From Epiperipatus broadwayi (lineage: Eukaryota > Onychophora > Udeonychophora > Euonychophora > Peripatidae): a stretch of 64,000 nt of DNA. A program made the translations under genes and the position numbers. The DNA lies in contig JAQFVV010000500.1 of assembly GCA_028023455.1 (NCBI GenBank), forward strand, positions 248,001 to 312,000, in the 5' to 3' direction. The notes under the pieces are model-generated. The model searched no databases, was not told where the DNA came from, and saw nothing but the letters and a program-made list of their open reading frames with translations. This document shows, piece by piece, positions 35,190 through 45,974 of the stretch. Every line of letters starts with the position of its first letter. The stretch's first letter is position 1.

Positions 35190-38100
35190 ATCATCATCAT
35201 CATCAACCATTATCAATCCACTGCCGGATGAAGGTCTCTCCAAGTTCAATCCATCTTTTCCTATCTTTAGCTTCTCTTCTCCACATCACCCCTGCACATT
35301 TTCTTATTTCATCCATCCATCTCACATATGGTCTCTTTCTGGGTCTTTTACAATCTCTTGGAATCCAGTTTAAAATTTCAATTGTCCATCTGTTATCATC
35401 TCTTCTAACAATATGTCCAGCCCAACTCCACTTCAGTCTTTTAATTTTTTCAATGAGGTCAGTAACACCTGTTTGTTCTCTTACCCATACATTACGTTTT
35501 CGATCCCTTCTTGTTACTCCCAACATGCATCTCTCCATACTTCTTTGAGTGGTCTGAAGTCTCTGTATTGCTCTTCTATTAAGTGTCCAAGTCTCAGATC
35601 CATAAGTAAGAACTGGCAAAACACATTTATTAAAAACCTTCCTTTTCAAACACATAGGCATATTTCCTTTTAGTATCAAGTTATTTCTACCAAAAGCACT
35701 CCAACCAAGTTTAATTCTGTGATTAATTTCATCCATTATATTTCCATCTGTATTAATAATCTGACCAAGGTATTTGTAACTGTTAACTTCTTCTAACTCA
35801 TCATAATCAATCTTTATTTTCATATTTTGAGAAAATCTATTAAACATTACTTTAGTCTTTTTAACATTTATCTTTAGTCCTACTTTCCTACTTTCATCTG
35901 ATAACTCCTGCAACATTTCCTGTAGCTCTAAAGCATTATTTGCAAAAACAACTACATCATCTGCAAAATCTAAATGACTTAAATAATCTCCATTTACTTT
36001 CACTCCTTTAGCTTCCCATTTTAAACCACAAAATACTTCTTGCAGCACTGCTGTAAAAAGTTTTGGAGATATGGAGTCACCCTGTCTTACACCCTTTTCA
36101 ATGTTGATTTTCCTACTATCATTATGTAATCTAATTGTTGCTGTTGCATTTTTATAAATATTCTTCAAAATATGACAATATCCTGGATCTACACCTTGAT
36201 GATCCAATGCTTTAATCACTGAAGAAATGTTTATAGAATCAAATGCCTTTTCATAGTCTACAAATCCTAAGCATAATGGCAACTCATATTCATTTGTCCT
36301 TTCTATAATTTCTCTCAATACCTGGATATGATCTACTGTACTAAAACCACTTTTAAATCCAGCTTGTTCTCTTGGTTGGTGGAAATCCAATGTTTTCTGT
36401 AGACGAGTTGTAATTATCTTAGTAAAAATTTTGTATAAAACTGATAAAAGACTGATAGGTCTGTAATTTCTAATATCTTCTTTATCACCTTTTTTAAATA
36501 TTAATATTAATACTGCATTCTTCCAATCATCTGGTACATCTTTATCATTTAGACATTTGGTATATAACTTTGCTAAAAAAATTTCTATTTCTTCACCTGC
36601 TTCTTTTAATATATCAATTACAATTCCATCATTACCTGGAGCCTTCCCTTTCTTCATAAATTTAATTGCATGTCTCACTTCCTCATTCAAAATTCTGGGC
36701 AATTCAGAAGATATAATATGTATAGGAGGCACTTGTTCTTTATTACTATATAATTCTTGATAGAAGTCTTCTACACATTTTATGATGTCATCTCTCTTTT
36801 TAGTAATAATGCCATCTTTTTTTCTTATTGCAGATATAAATTTCCTACCAATACCAAAATGTTGTTTTACACTCTTTAGACTTTTATTCTCTTCTACAGC
36901 TTTCCTTGCTAGTTCACAATTATACTTTCTTATATCATTTTCAACTCTTTTCCGCACCATTTTACAAAATTCGAGATATTCAATCTTTTTTAATGCATCA
37001 TTGTTGTATATTCTCATATTCCTTCTTTTCTTCATAAATTCTCTAGTCTCAGTAGAAATTTTACTAGTCAATTGCTGCTTTTTTCTACCAGCTATCTTTG
37101 TTGCAGTTTTTAAAAGTGTATCGCTTATTTTCCTATTAATGTCATTCAAATCTGAATCATGTTCAAAATCTACTAATACTTGAAACCGATTTGTAAGTTC
37201 TAATTTAAATTCATTAGAATGTTTCTGAAGATTAGGAATATCAACTGTAAATATTGTTTTTCTTAATAATTTTTGTCTCTCTAGTTTTGCATTAACATGT
37301 ATCTTACATCTTACTAATCGGTGATCACTTCCTGTGTTAAATTTATTAAGAACATTACAATCTTGAAATATGTATTTTCGGTTAGTCAAAATATAATCCA
37401 ATTCTGCTGTACCTTCATTTGGATGCTTCCATGTCCATTTCCTTTTAACATTTTTCTCAAAAAAAGAATTCATAATATAAAGTTTTTCTTTTTCTGCAAA
37501 CTCCACAAGTCTATGTCCTCTCTCATTTCTATTACCATAACCAAAATTACCTACAGCATTTTCATCTTTCATTTGTTTACCAATTCTAGCATTAAAATCT
37601 CCCATAACAATTTTAAAATGTTGTTTACTCTGGTCAAAAGCCTTTTGCACATCCATATAAAAATCTTCTATAACTTCATCACTATGAGAACTTGTTGGGG
37701 CATAAACCTGAATTATCTGCATTTGGTATCTGCTATTAAGTTGTAAAACTAATCTTGCCACTCTGTCTGATACACCATCAATCTCCACAATGTTATTCTT
37801 CCATTTTTTATTTATAATGAATCCTACTCCACTTGTATTTCCAATATTTGTGCCTTTATAGTAGAGTATATGTCCACTTTTTAAATCAATTGTTTCTTCA
37901 CCTTTTCTTCTAACTTCACAAAGTCCAATAATGTCCCATTTAATATAAGACAGTTCTTCTTCTAATTCTTGCAATCTTCCTTCACTTGAAAGTGATCTGC
38001 AGTTGTAAGTACCTAAATAAAAAGTCGACATCAAATGGCAGCCTGAGTCCGCAATCAGGGGATTCTTAGCACCCTCCGCCTTCAGCCACCAACCGCTGCC

Positions 38101-38640
38101 TTGGTTGGTGACTTTACAGCCTCCTGGGAATAAGGGCCATGATTTATTTTTGTCTGTCATGATTGTATATATTGAAAAAATATTCTTAAACTCGGAGGTA
38201 AAAAGCCAATAAACTCACCACGCTGGCTAATGCGTGTTGGTGAGCAGCCCATCCATGTTCGTATACTATATGAATAATCACATAGTAATAACAGCTGCAA
38301 CGACAAGAACGTATGGAGTGGACATTAGGAATTTGCCCTGCTCGGTTCCTTTAAGGCCTCCAAGAGGAATCAAAGGGTCTCCTTTCAATTAATAGCAAAC
38401 TCCTTTCTGCAGCCCTACTGTCTATAGGCCTTAATATATGACTCTCAATGAACCTCTTGAGGCATTTCAAAATAATAAAACTGAGGTGGTCTGTTTAAAA
38501 CACTAATCGGTTTAGTGACCTTCAGAAGCCAAGATCCTGGGAAAAAAAATCCTTTGATGATGATCTACTGCTCTTTGATTCGTCGATGCACTACTAATAG
38601 CAGCAACCACAGAAAAAGCAATCAGTCCTTTTTGTCTAGC
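35190..38640 (-). mobile_element. RTE-type non-LTR retrotransposon, near-complete
   Basis: A LINE on the minus strand. The 3' terminus is a (TGA)5 tail at 35191-35205, immediately followed by flanking DNA; RTE elements characteristically have almost no 3' UTR and end in a short tandem repeat. The 5' boundary is not certain: unique, less AT-rich DNA continues from the start codon at 38160 to about 38640 and probably includes the 5' UTR ('cgatgcactactaatagcag' near its edge). It lies between two receptor exons on the same strand. Confidence 0.8.
35203..38160 (-). CDS. RTE endonuclease-reverse transcriptase, uninterrupted
   Basis: A 985-residue polyprotein that nicks target DNA and reverse-transcribes its own RNA. 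After about 43 lead residues, the AP-type endonuclease (about 44-295) shows YNCRSL, the glutamate in DIIGLCEVRR, QVYAPTS, MGDFNARIG, AELDYILTNR and SDHRLVRC. The reverse transcriptase (about 505-790) shows ILIFKKGDKEDIRNYRPISL, GFVDYEKAFDSI (motif A), GVRQGDSISPKLF (motif B), LDFADDVVVFA (motif C) and SYKYLGQII. The C-terminal part has the LTYGSETWTL and HIVRRDDNRW segments usual in this clade. Every catalytic residue I can place is present and there is no internal stop, so the copy is recent. M44 (MSTFYLG) may be the ancestral start, the first 43 residues being read-through of leader. The stop codon is the first TGA of the terminal repeat. Confidence 0.95.
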   Translation of the reverse strand: MTDKNKSWPLFPGGCKVTNQGSGWWLKAEGAKNPLIADSGCHLMSTFYLGTYNCRSLSSEGRLQELEEELSYIKWDIIGLCEVRRKGEETIDLKSGHILYYKGTNIGNTSGVGFIINKKWKNNIVEIDGVSDRVARLVLQLNSRYQMQIIQVYAPTSSHSDEVIEDFYMDVQKAFDQSKQHFKIVMGDFNARIGKQMKDENAVGNFGYGNRNERGHRLVEFAEKEKLYIMNSFFEKNVKRKWTWKHPNEGTAELDYILTNRKYIFQDCNVLNKFNTGSDHRLVRCKIHVNAKLERQKLLRKTIFTVDIPNLQKHSNEFKLELTNRFQVLVDFEHDSDLNDINRKISDTLLKTATKIAGRKKQQLTSKISTETREFMKKRRNMRIYNNDALKKIEYLEFCKMVRKRVENDIRKYNCELARKAVEENKSLKSVKQHFGIGRKFISAIRKKDGIITKKRDDIIKCVEDFYQELYSNKEQVPPIHIISSELPRILNEEVRHAIKFMKKGKAPGNDGIVIDILKEAGEEIEIFLAKLYTKCLNDKDVPDDWKNAVLILIFKKGDKEDIRNYRPISLLSVLYKIFTKIITTRLQKTLDFHQPREQAGFKSGFSTVDHIQVLREIIERTNEYELPLCLGFVDYEKAFDSINISSVIKALDHQGVDPGYCHILKNIYKNATATIRLHNDSRKINIEKGVRQGDSISPKLFTAVLQEVFCGLKWEAKGVKVNGDYLSHLDFADDVVVFANNALELQEMLQELSDESRKVGLKINVKKTKVMFNRFSQNMKIKIDYDELEEVNSYKYLGQIINTDGNIMDEINHRIKLGWSAFGRNNLILKGNMPMCLKRKVFNKCVLPVLTYGSETWTLNRRAIQRLQTTQRSMERCMLGVTRRDRKRNVWVREQTGVTDLIEKIKRLKWSWAGHIVRRDDNRWTIEILNWIPRDCKRPRKRPYVRWMDEIRKCAGVMWRREAKDRKRWIELGETFIRQWIDNG

Positions 38641-38699
38641 TTTTTATATCATCTCCTCTTTTGTTTCTCTTATTTTTTCTGGAGTAAATTCTTGGGTTT

Positions 38700-39092
38700 T
38701 AATTAGTTTAAATTATTAGTTTGTTATCATACAAATAATTCCTTATCTTTAATTAAACAATTCATTACTTTCTTAAGTATTTATTTATGTATCTACAAAG
38801 TTTTATAATTAATTAAAATTTATTAATTCATTTTCATATAAGGTAATTTGTAAGCTCAATTCATGTTTATTTAAACTACTTTAATTGAAAATGTTTCTTT
38901 TCAATGATTTATTATTTTAAGATTAAACATTCTTTAATATTTTACATTAAGAGTTGCAAATTTTAAGTCATTACTGACCAATGTGCGAGATGTTGAAAAT
39001 TGTATCCTTCTGAAAATTATTTTAGTCACCATCTGATTTCTGGAATCTTTTTTCCCTAATATTATAGGTAATATACACAATAATTAACTTAC
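38700..39092. other. AT-rich DNA, no gene seen
   Basis: Spacer between the LINE and the EGF-like receptor exon; intron-like composition. Confidence 0.4.
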
Positions 39093-39258
39093 TTCCAATT
39101 GGTACACAATCAAATCCATTTTCATATTCTTCCTTTGTAGCTCTTTCTATTATTTCTCCTAAGAAAGGTCCTCTTTGGTAATGAGGATAACGATAACCTG
39201 GTTTACAACGGCACATGTAACCTCCTCTTCGAAAGCCCCAGCCATGTAAAGGCTCACA
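39093..39258 (-). CDS. GPR158-like receptor, cysteine-rich EGF-like exon (out of order)
   Basis: A 166-base exon between acceptor 'aatttttag|TGTGAG' and donor 'GGAA|gtaagtta'. In phase 0 it encodes 55 residues: CEPLHGWGFRRGGYMCRCKP, then GYRYPHYQRGPFLGE, IIERATKEEY and NGFDCVPIG. The GWGFRRGGYxCxCxPGY pattern and the closing FDC are typical of the region between the Cache domain and the first transmembrane helix in GPR158-type receptors. Its start phase fits the phase-0 end of the exon at 19657-19774 (…KTTE then CEPL…), where the protein needs it. Yet it lies about 9 kb upstream of the Cache exon on the coding strand. Either the assembly or the chromosome is rearranged, or it belongs to a neighbouring paralogue. 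Confidence 0.9.
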
Positions 39259-39676
39259 CTAAAAATTAAATAACATTATTATTTATTTATTTATTAACTT
39301 AAAAAAATACTAAAATTAATACACATGGCAACTGCTTAACCATTAAATTATTTATTTATTTACTTAAAAAAATACAAAAACAAATACACATAGCAATTGT
39401 AAAATTATTAACTTATGATAAGTTATCAGATTGTAAGCAATACACTTCTTGATTGATTTGGATACAATACTTACTAAGGCATTCAAAATAATTCTCTGTA
39501 TAAGAAATGAGAATGCAATTAGAAGACAACCACTCTTTTATTATAATTATTGTTAAATGCTGTAACTAGAGGACATATCAATTATTTGTAGGAGCAGTTG
39601 TTTCAAGAGATTTAATTTCATGCATTACATATGAAAAGAAAGTTACTGTTAACACTAACTGAAATAATTATAGAAA

Positions 39677-39806
39677 ATATACAAACCATTATACAATTAC
39701 AAATATCCAGTAACGCCCTCCGTTTAAAGATCTATATCTCAATAATAGCAAACCTTAAAATGATATCATTTTACTGGATATTTGTAATTGTATAATGGTT
39801 TGTATA
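39677..39806. mobile_element. Hairpin MITE A
   Basis: Perfect or near-perfect terminal inverted repeats of about 37 bases ('caaaccattatacaattaca' on the left) enclose about 55 bases containing 'cgccctccgtttaaag'. The core resembles that of the MITE at 42147. Confidence 0.8.
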
Positions 39807-42146
39807 TTATATATATATATAATTTTAATCTTAGTTTGCAAAGTTTAAAAATAAAGAGAAAATGCTCTGTCTGTAAACTAAATAACAATTGAGTTAATTA
39901 AATACTCGCCTCTCTAAATGGGTTCGATCAAAACAAATCATCTACATAACAACAGATGTTCTTTTATTGCAGTTATTGTTGAATACTGAGACTAAAGGAC
40001 TGATTAATTACTTATAGTAGCAGTCATTTCAAAAGATTTAATCTCTAGTATTATGTATATTTAGCACTATAACTGTTTAACTTTAAATACATATATTTTT
40101 AATTTTTGTTTGTAAAGTTTAAAAATGAGAAGAAATTGCTCTACTTTGCTAACTAAAAATATCAAACAATTTAAATGAACTTGAAATATATTTCTTGATT
40201 GATTTAACACCCACTTCTCTAACTGAAGTTGTTTAAGACAATGCTCTATATATTGATATGTGGTACATTGAAGACAAAAGTCTTTTGTCAAACATTGTAG
40301 CTAGAAGGCAGACTTATTTATAATAGTTATATAAGGAAATTTAATCCTATAGCTTTATATATTAAAACTGTTTCAATGCCAAAACAGAATAGACAGAAAT
40401 AGCAGTAGGGACTTAAAATACTTACTTTTGTCTTAGAGTAGAGCTGTTAAAGTAGTTTAAATATTAAAAAACAGGTTCAATATAGATTTATATATGTGTA
40501 GATATTTGTGTGCAAGAAAAACATTTGGTACAAACACTGACTTTAAAAAGAAATAAAGGATATAATTTATTCAAAATTATATTCACTCAATACATAAAAG
40601 AAATAAAATATATTGCATTTTTATTACTAAATATTTGAATGAAAAAAAAACTAAAAGTATTTTTTTAAAATTTCTAATGGGTTAAGATATGAATTTCAAT
40701 TACTGTAATCAAAAATATTTTTTTTCTTTAATGCAGAAATTTTTTTAAAATAAAATAATTATTTCATATTAATTTATTATTAAAAAAGAAAAAACTAAAA
40801 TTTGTTTCGATAAAAAAAGGTACTTGCTAGTTTTCAAATAAATCAAGATGACAGCTCATATTTTTGATAAATGTAGTTTTGAGGGTATCCAAAAATGTTT
40901 ACAAAAAATACCTGCTAGAAAAGTTCTATTTAATATTTATATTTTATTTATTATTATTATTATTTTAAAAAAGAAATCATTGTGGAAAAATTAATTACAA
41001 TATTTACAGGTTTTTTTTTTTTTTGTGAATTAACTTATTAACAGAAAAATGAAAAAAATATATAAATACAATATTTGCACTTTATCCATGTCGGTGGTGT
41101 ATAATCTTATCATGATCATTAATGCAAACTTTTCAAGAGGGCAAGATCCTATACCTTTGGAATCATGTTCTGCAACAGGAAGATTCCAAATTTTTATCAT
41201 TACGATAATTTACCAAAAAAAAAAAAAAAACTACTGACAAAAAGAAATGCTGAATTCAACCAAAGTAGGCCAATTTTAAGAGCATTTTGTTGCTTCCCTC
41301 ATTATAAATTTTTAAAAAAAATGGAAATAAAGCTTTTTAGTGAAATTTACCGGAATTTATTCCTTTTTTTTAAATTTAACAATCGGTTTATTAATTTTGT
41401 TTTAATTTAATAACTAACATATTAACTAACTATATGGGTATTAATAAGAGAAAGTTTTAATTAAGGCTTGTTATACAAAATCAAAAAAAAAAGGAATTCT
41501 TTTATGATTTTAGTTTGATTAATTAAAAGGCAAAAAAAATACTGAGTTTATTGTATTTATGGAGTAATTAGTCTAATTAGTAAAAATATGTTAATTTCTA
41601 TAGATAATAGAACTCTTTAAAAGACCTAGATAAAGAGAGAGTTTAATTAAAAGTATAAATAAGATTTAATTAACGTGTTTAATCCCACAGGACAATCATG
41701 GACATTTAAGAGTTTTGACTGATCATGATCTTCCATTTCAATTTGCATGAAAATTATTAAAAATATAAAATAAAATGTTATATATTATTTGATAAAGTGG
41801 TAATTTATCTTCTATGATGTCTCTTTTTTTAATAGAATAAAAATTGATGGATCTATTAAAATTTTATATTACTTATTTGCTACAAAATTAATTTTTTTTT
41901 AATCTTTGATGTTTATTTCAAATTTTCCATTTTCTTAATGTTTTCCATTGAAAAAAAGAAGTTAACGATTTTTGAAAGTAAATCAAAACTCTTTTGAAAA
42001 GAAGATAAAAATAATAAAATAAGCTTTGTTTTTTATTCTATTATAATGATGACAATTTACAAGATATTTTTTAATTCTTATGATAAAGTTCAGTTTACTT
42101 TTTATTTATAAAACCTGTGTACATATATATGTGCATTGTATATATA

Positions 42147-42296
42147 ATACCAAATCATCCTTCCAAATGTTAAGACATTCAGCAATGCCCTCTGCATATA
42201 AAGTCTAAATTTCGAGCAGTGTGAAAGTCAGATTTTATATTTATTCACTGAGGATATTGCTGAATATATTGATGTTTGGGAGGATGATTTGGTATT
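42147..42296. mobile_element. Hairpin MITE B
   Basis: Inverted ends 'taccaaatcatccttccaaa' and its complement ('gggaggatgatttggta') enclose 'cagcaatgccctctgc' and, near the right arm, 'gaggatattgctgaa'. The core aligns with MITE A (cag-aa-gccctc-g---taaag-cta-at), although the ends differ. Confidence 0.75.
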
Positions 42297-43633
42297 TTTA
42301 TATTTGAATTTTTAGCTATTGGTTATATACACACATAAATTGATGTTTGCTGTTTGAATATATATAAATTTATGATATGTAACTAATGAATATAATAATT
42401 ATAATTTATCAATGTTTATTTTTAATGTCCATACAATAATTTGTCCTTAAATGTTTTTCTGGCTTTGTTAGAGAAAGCAATAGATCTTACATATATTCAA
42501 TATATTTTTTTAGCAACAAAAGTTTGAAAATGTATTTTTATTTTCAGATTTGTAATAATAGGAAATACGATACCTAAGATCTTGCATATATAATTTTATG
42601 TGAATGTAATAAAGCTGTAATCAGAAGTTTAATTTAAAGATTTATCAAAATTTGCAATTTATAAATAAATATAAAATTAATTATTTTTAAATTTAAAATA
42701 AATTTATTTTATAATACTAACTCCATTTTTCTCAGGTTTATTGTATTCTATGCTGCTATCTTAATAGAAGTATATATTACATCTATTTAAAGTAATCTTA
42801 GGACATAAGGGAAATTGTAATTTAAAATGAAAAAATGGAAAATTAAAGATGGCTGCCCCTTGGGAATTAAAATGTTTTTAAATAAACAAGTCTGGGAAAT
42901 TCTAGCTTGTCAAGGAATTGTAACAGTTTATAGTTTTTCCAAATTATTAATGATAGAGTTCATTCTAACACTAGCCTATTCTACTTGGAGGAATAGAAAA
43001 AAAAGTTGTATTTCCTTAAATTTCTTGAGGAGTGCCATGAAACAAATTCTAAATGCCAGTAACCTATAAAATGCAGGAGTTAAAATCAAATTTTTATTAT
43101 AAGGATGCTATATCTAAATATGGCATCAAGAAAATGACCGATTTAAAATTCCGTGTAATGATTATAATAAAATGTGAAAATGAACTTGATTCTACATAAT
43201 CCCAAACTTTGCCATTACTCAGGATGAAAAAGAAAAAAATATTAAGAAAATTTTGTTAGCAAATCAACTAATGTAGTTATATATGTATAGGTCCGAAGAT
43301 GTAAAGGTATTTTTAAAAACTCTAAATAAATCACAATAGTGCCCCCCCCCCCCTTTAAAATCAACCATGGAAATATTGTTGGTTTTAAAATTATATTTCT
43401 AGAAATATTTTTTGGTATATAAATGTATTTATGTATACAGTTGTTTTATATTATTTCTTTTATGTAAAGATTTTGATTAAATAGTTTTAATTAAAAAGGC
43501 AAAAAAAAAAAAAAGGTTTGTGTACTTTTAACTAGAAAGATGAACAAGAAAGTTTTTTTTTCTTTGTTATTTAATTATTTAAAAAAATCCATGTACTGTA
43601 CATTAAAAAAAAAGGAAATGGAAAAAAATATAC

Positions 43634-44030
43634 TTGCTTAAACTTTCTAATTTCACAAGAAGAGGATTCGTTAAGCTCAATACGCTATGTCAGCTGTGCT
43701 CAACTGCAGACAAAACTATTACTCATCTTTTGTATTCCTGTCCTTATTTCAGCTCACTTAGATCCTACATCTGCCAACAAGTATCTTTGGCAACAGATAC
43801 TCCCTCTGTATCCAAAATGCTATCAATGCAGGAGTTTTTTCCACCATCAGAACCTCCATATTCCTTACGTTTGCACTCTGGCTCACCAGGTGCAAACACA
43901 TCTTCGGGTGCTCAGATAATAATGTCATAGACACCTTTATCAAAATTTTGACAAATTTTCGTGACAGAGATCGACTTCTGGCACCCAATAAATTACACCC
44001 TGAATCCTGGGCCGATATCAACCTGTCCTA
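43634..44030 (+). pseudogene. LINE relic, C-terminal reverse-transcriptase region
   Basis: The frame reads NFTRRGFVKLN, LCQLCSTADKTITHLLYSC, then after a frameshift near 43825 continues TFALWLTRCKHIFGCSDNN and ends RDRDRLLAPNKLHPESWADI with a stop at about 44030. The CxxC...HLLY-x-C motif is zf-RVT. The LWLTRCKxxF stretch matches the relics at 24.3 kb and 45.4 kb, so all three belong to one LINE family. 5'-truncated and frameshifted. Confidence 0.7.
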
Positions 44031-44498
44031 AGAAAATTTAAATACCCCTCTGCTTCACTTGTATAAAGACATAATAATGTCTAGCATCAGTATTTAAGTC
44101 AAAACTCAAGTTTTAGCTAATAAATTTTATTTTATTTTTTTTAAAAAAAAAACTATATCATTTAAATTTATTACTTTAAAATGCTTTAGATTTCAGTCTT
44201 AAAAAGTTATCAAGAAATGATTTAAGGTTAAATATATACAAATTTTATTATAGTACTGATTTAGAGGTTATAGGCACGTGTATGCATATGGTTCCTACGC
44301 AAACGCATTAAGATAAAGAAATTTTAAAAATTATTATTGTGAAATTTAAATAAATGTAATCAAATTAAAATGTTTGTGTTAAAAACGGATATGGAATATT
44401 TAATGGCCAATTGTTTATTTTATACGAATACATGAAGTCAAGAATGATTTTTGTGTGTTTGAATCTGTATTCATTTCTGTGGCAGAGATTGATTATAT

Positions 44499-45000
44499 AT
44501 TGTTGAAATAAATTGAGATACTGCTGAATCTCGCTGCACTCATTAAAATACATATACAATAGCCAATCAGAGTGTCACGATAGCTATCTAAACAACAATC
44601 AAATCCAAACACACAACAAAGATTTTATGAGAAAAGGGCAGCCACCCTTCTCTCGACTTTTCTTTCTATTTATCTAAGCCAGTCATAAGTATTTAGATAT
44701 GAAAGTTTGAAGTTTTATAAATATCTTCACAAATAACTCACTGAGTCTAAATCATAAACATACAACGCGAAATACTATGATTTACAACGAAGCAGTTTTT
44801 AGAATACATAACAAGCAGTAAACTATGTAACTAATATTTTAATTTGCGAAGCGCAGATAATTGAAAATTGAAATAAATTGAGATACTGCTGAATCTCGCT
44901 GCACTCGTTAAAATACGTATACAATAGCCAATCAGAATGTCACGATAGCTATCTAAACAACAATAAAATCCAAACACATAACAAAGATTTTATTTTTTTT
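44499..45000 (+). mobile_element. Partial-dimer short repeat (period ~366 bp)
   Basis: A block of about 135 bases ('gagatactgctgaatctcgc' to 'aacaaagatttta') occurs at 44499-44633 and 44865-44998, enclosing about 230 bases. The interior shares an ordered series of words with the minus strand of 34010-34474: 'aagccagtc', 'cactgagt', 'ataaacatacaacg/agcg', 'gaaat', 'gcgcagat/gcgcagtt', and 'ttgaaataaattgaga'. A hairpin at about 44636-44657 (AAGGG/CCCTT) occupies the place of the AGAGTGG hairpin in the 34 kb copy. The second copy is cut by a LINE insertion. Confidence 0.65.
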
Positions 45001-45895
45001 TTTATCAAGAAATTTATTTAACACAAAATATACATAGTATTATGATATACAGGATAACAGGTTAAGCTTGGTTAAAAGGTTAAGAGTTCTCATGCATGTA
45101 TTATTATGTGGACATTGGTCTATCTTGTACAACTTTGTATTGATAGTGGTTGCAGTATTTCAATTGAACGACATTGTGTTCCTGCAACAGGTTGATGCTT
45201 AGAGAGACCATAGAGTATTTATAGGGGATGATAAATATATTGCTTTTTGATGGTGGGTTTGATGGTGAGTTTGTTGGCAGTGTTTGCATTATTGTTGTAT
45301 CGGAACTTCAAAGCAGTTCCATGTCTCAAAGAAGGCTGTAGAGGTAGAGGATTTCATCCTTTTTGATATTGTTGATGATGTTAATGAAGAGTTGAAGAGG
45401 ATTTAAATGAGCTCCTTCAAAGGCTAGCTTGCAGCGGACGGACCAGATGGAAAAGGTGAGGAATGTGGATAGTCTTATCCATGCAAATGTTTTGGGGCAA
45501 GGCAGTGGTGGATTGAGTAATTATTTGAAAGTTGATCTTTGAGTTTGTGTGGATTAATTGTCTGATACTGTTGAGATTGGGGCAGATGTGATAAAATGTG
45601 TAAATGTCTCTGATTCCTGGCACAGAGTTGGTATAGTGGGTCAATGTTATTGAATCCTCTTCTGTTTACCAAAAACCATTTAGTTGGTAGGGCATCAAGA
45701 TTTATTTTAATTATGAAGTCCAGGAATTTTGCTTCGAGGCTCCAAAATTTAAACTGTGATATGATTTTCTTGTTGGATAAGTTAAGTCTGGAAATAGGAG
45801 AATATGTTTGAGGATGCTGTAGATTATATGCATCCCAGTATTTCATTTTGGAAGAATAAGCAGTTGCAGGACAGTTGTAAAGGCATTGAGAAGCA
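44990..45895 (-). pseudogene. 5'-truncated LINE copy with poly(A) end
   Basis: On the minus strand the frame reads SLEAKFLDFIIKINLDALPT, KWFLVNRRGFNN, then degraded zf-RVT (LYQLCARNQRHLHILSHLPQ), shifts frame at about 45475, and continues FSIWSVRCKLAFEGAHLN and INNIKKDEIL. The 3' end is an A tract on the minus strand (T run 44993-45004), just after the second repeat block at 44865-44998, so it inserted there. Same family as the 24.1 kb and 43.6 kb relics. Confidence 0.75.
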
Positions 45896-45970
45896 GAGGT
45901 TACGAGTGCAGCGAGATTCAGCAGTATCTCAATTTTCAACTATCTGCGCCTAGCAAATTAAAATATTATT
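45895..45970 (-). repeat. Inverted copy of the 44836-44910 repeat segment
   Basis: On the minus strand this reads 'attttaatttgctaggcgca', 'gatagttgaaaattgagata' and 'ctgctgaatctcgctgcact', matching 44836-44910 on the plus strand apart from a short internal deletion. The LINE copy thus lies between oppositely oriented copies of the same short repeat. Confidence 0.75.
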
Positions 45971-45974
45971 TATA

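Larger units (their letters stand above)
39262..43600. other. AT-rich DNA with two small MITEs
   Basis: Apart from the two hairpin MITEs listed, this is AT-rich DNA with microsatellites. A direct similarity at 39370-39600 and 39890-40060 ('tgtaactagaggacatatca' versus 'ctgagactaaaggactgatt' contexts) indicates a diverged repeat. No frame is convincing as a gene. Confidence 0.45.

Noticed and set aside
35228-37746. Plus-strand frames of 67-141 codons opposite the RTE gene
   Set aside because: Antisense shadows of the real minus-strand endonuclease-reverse transcriptase.
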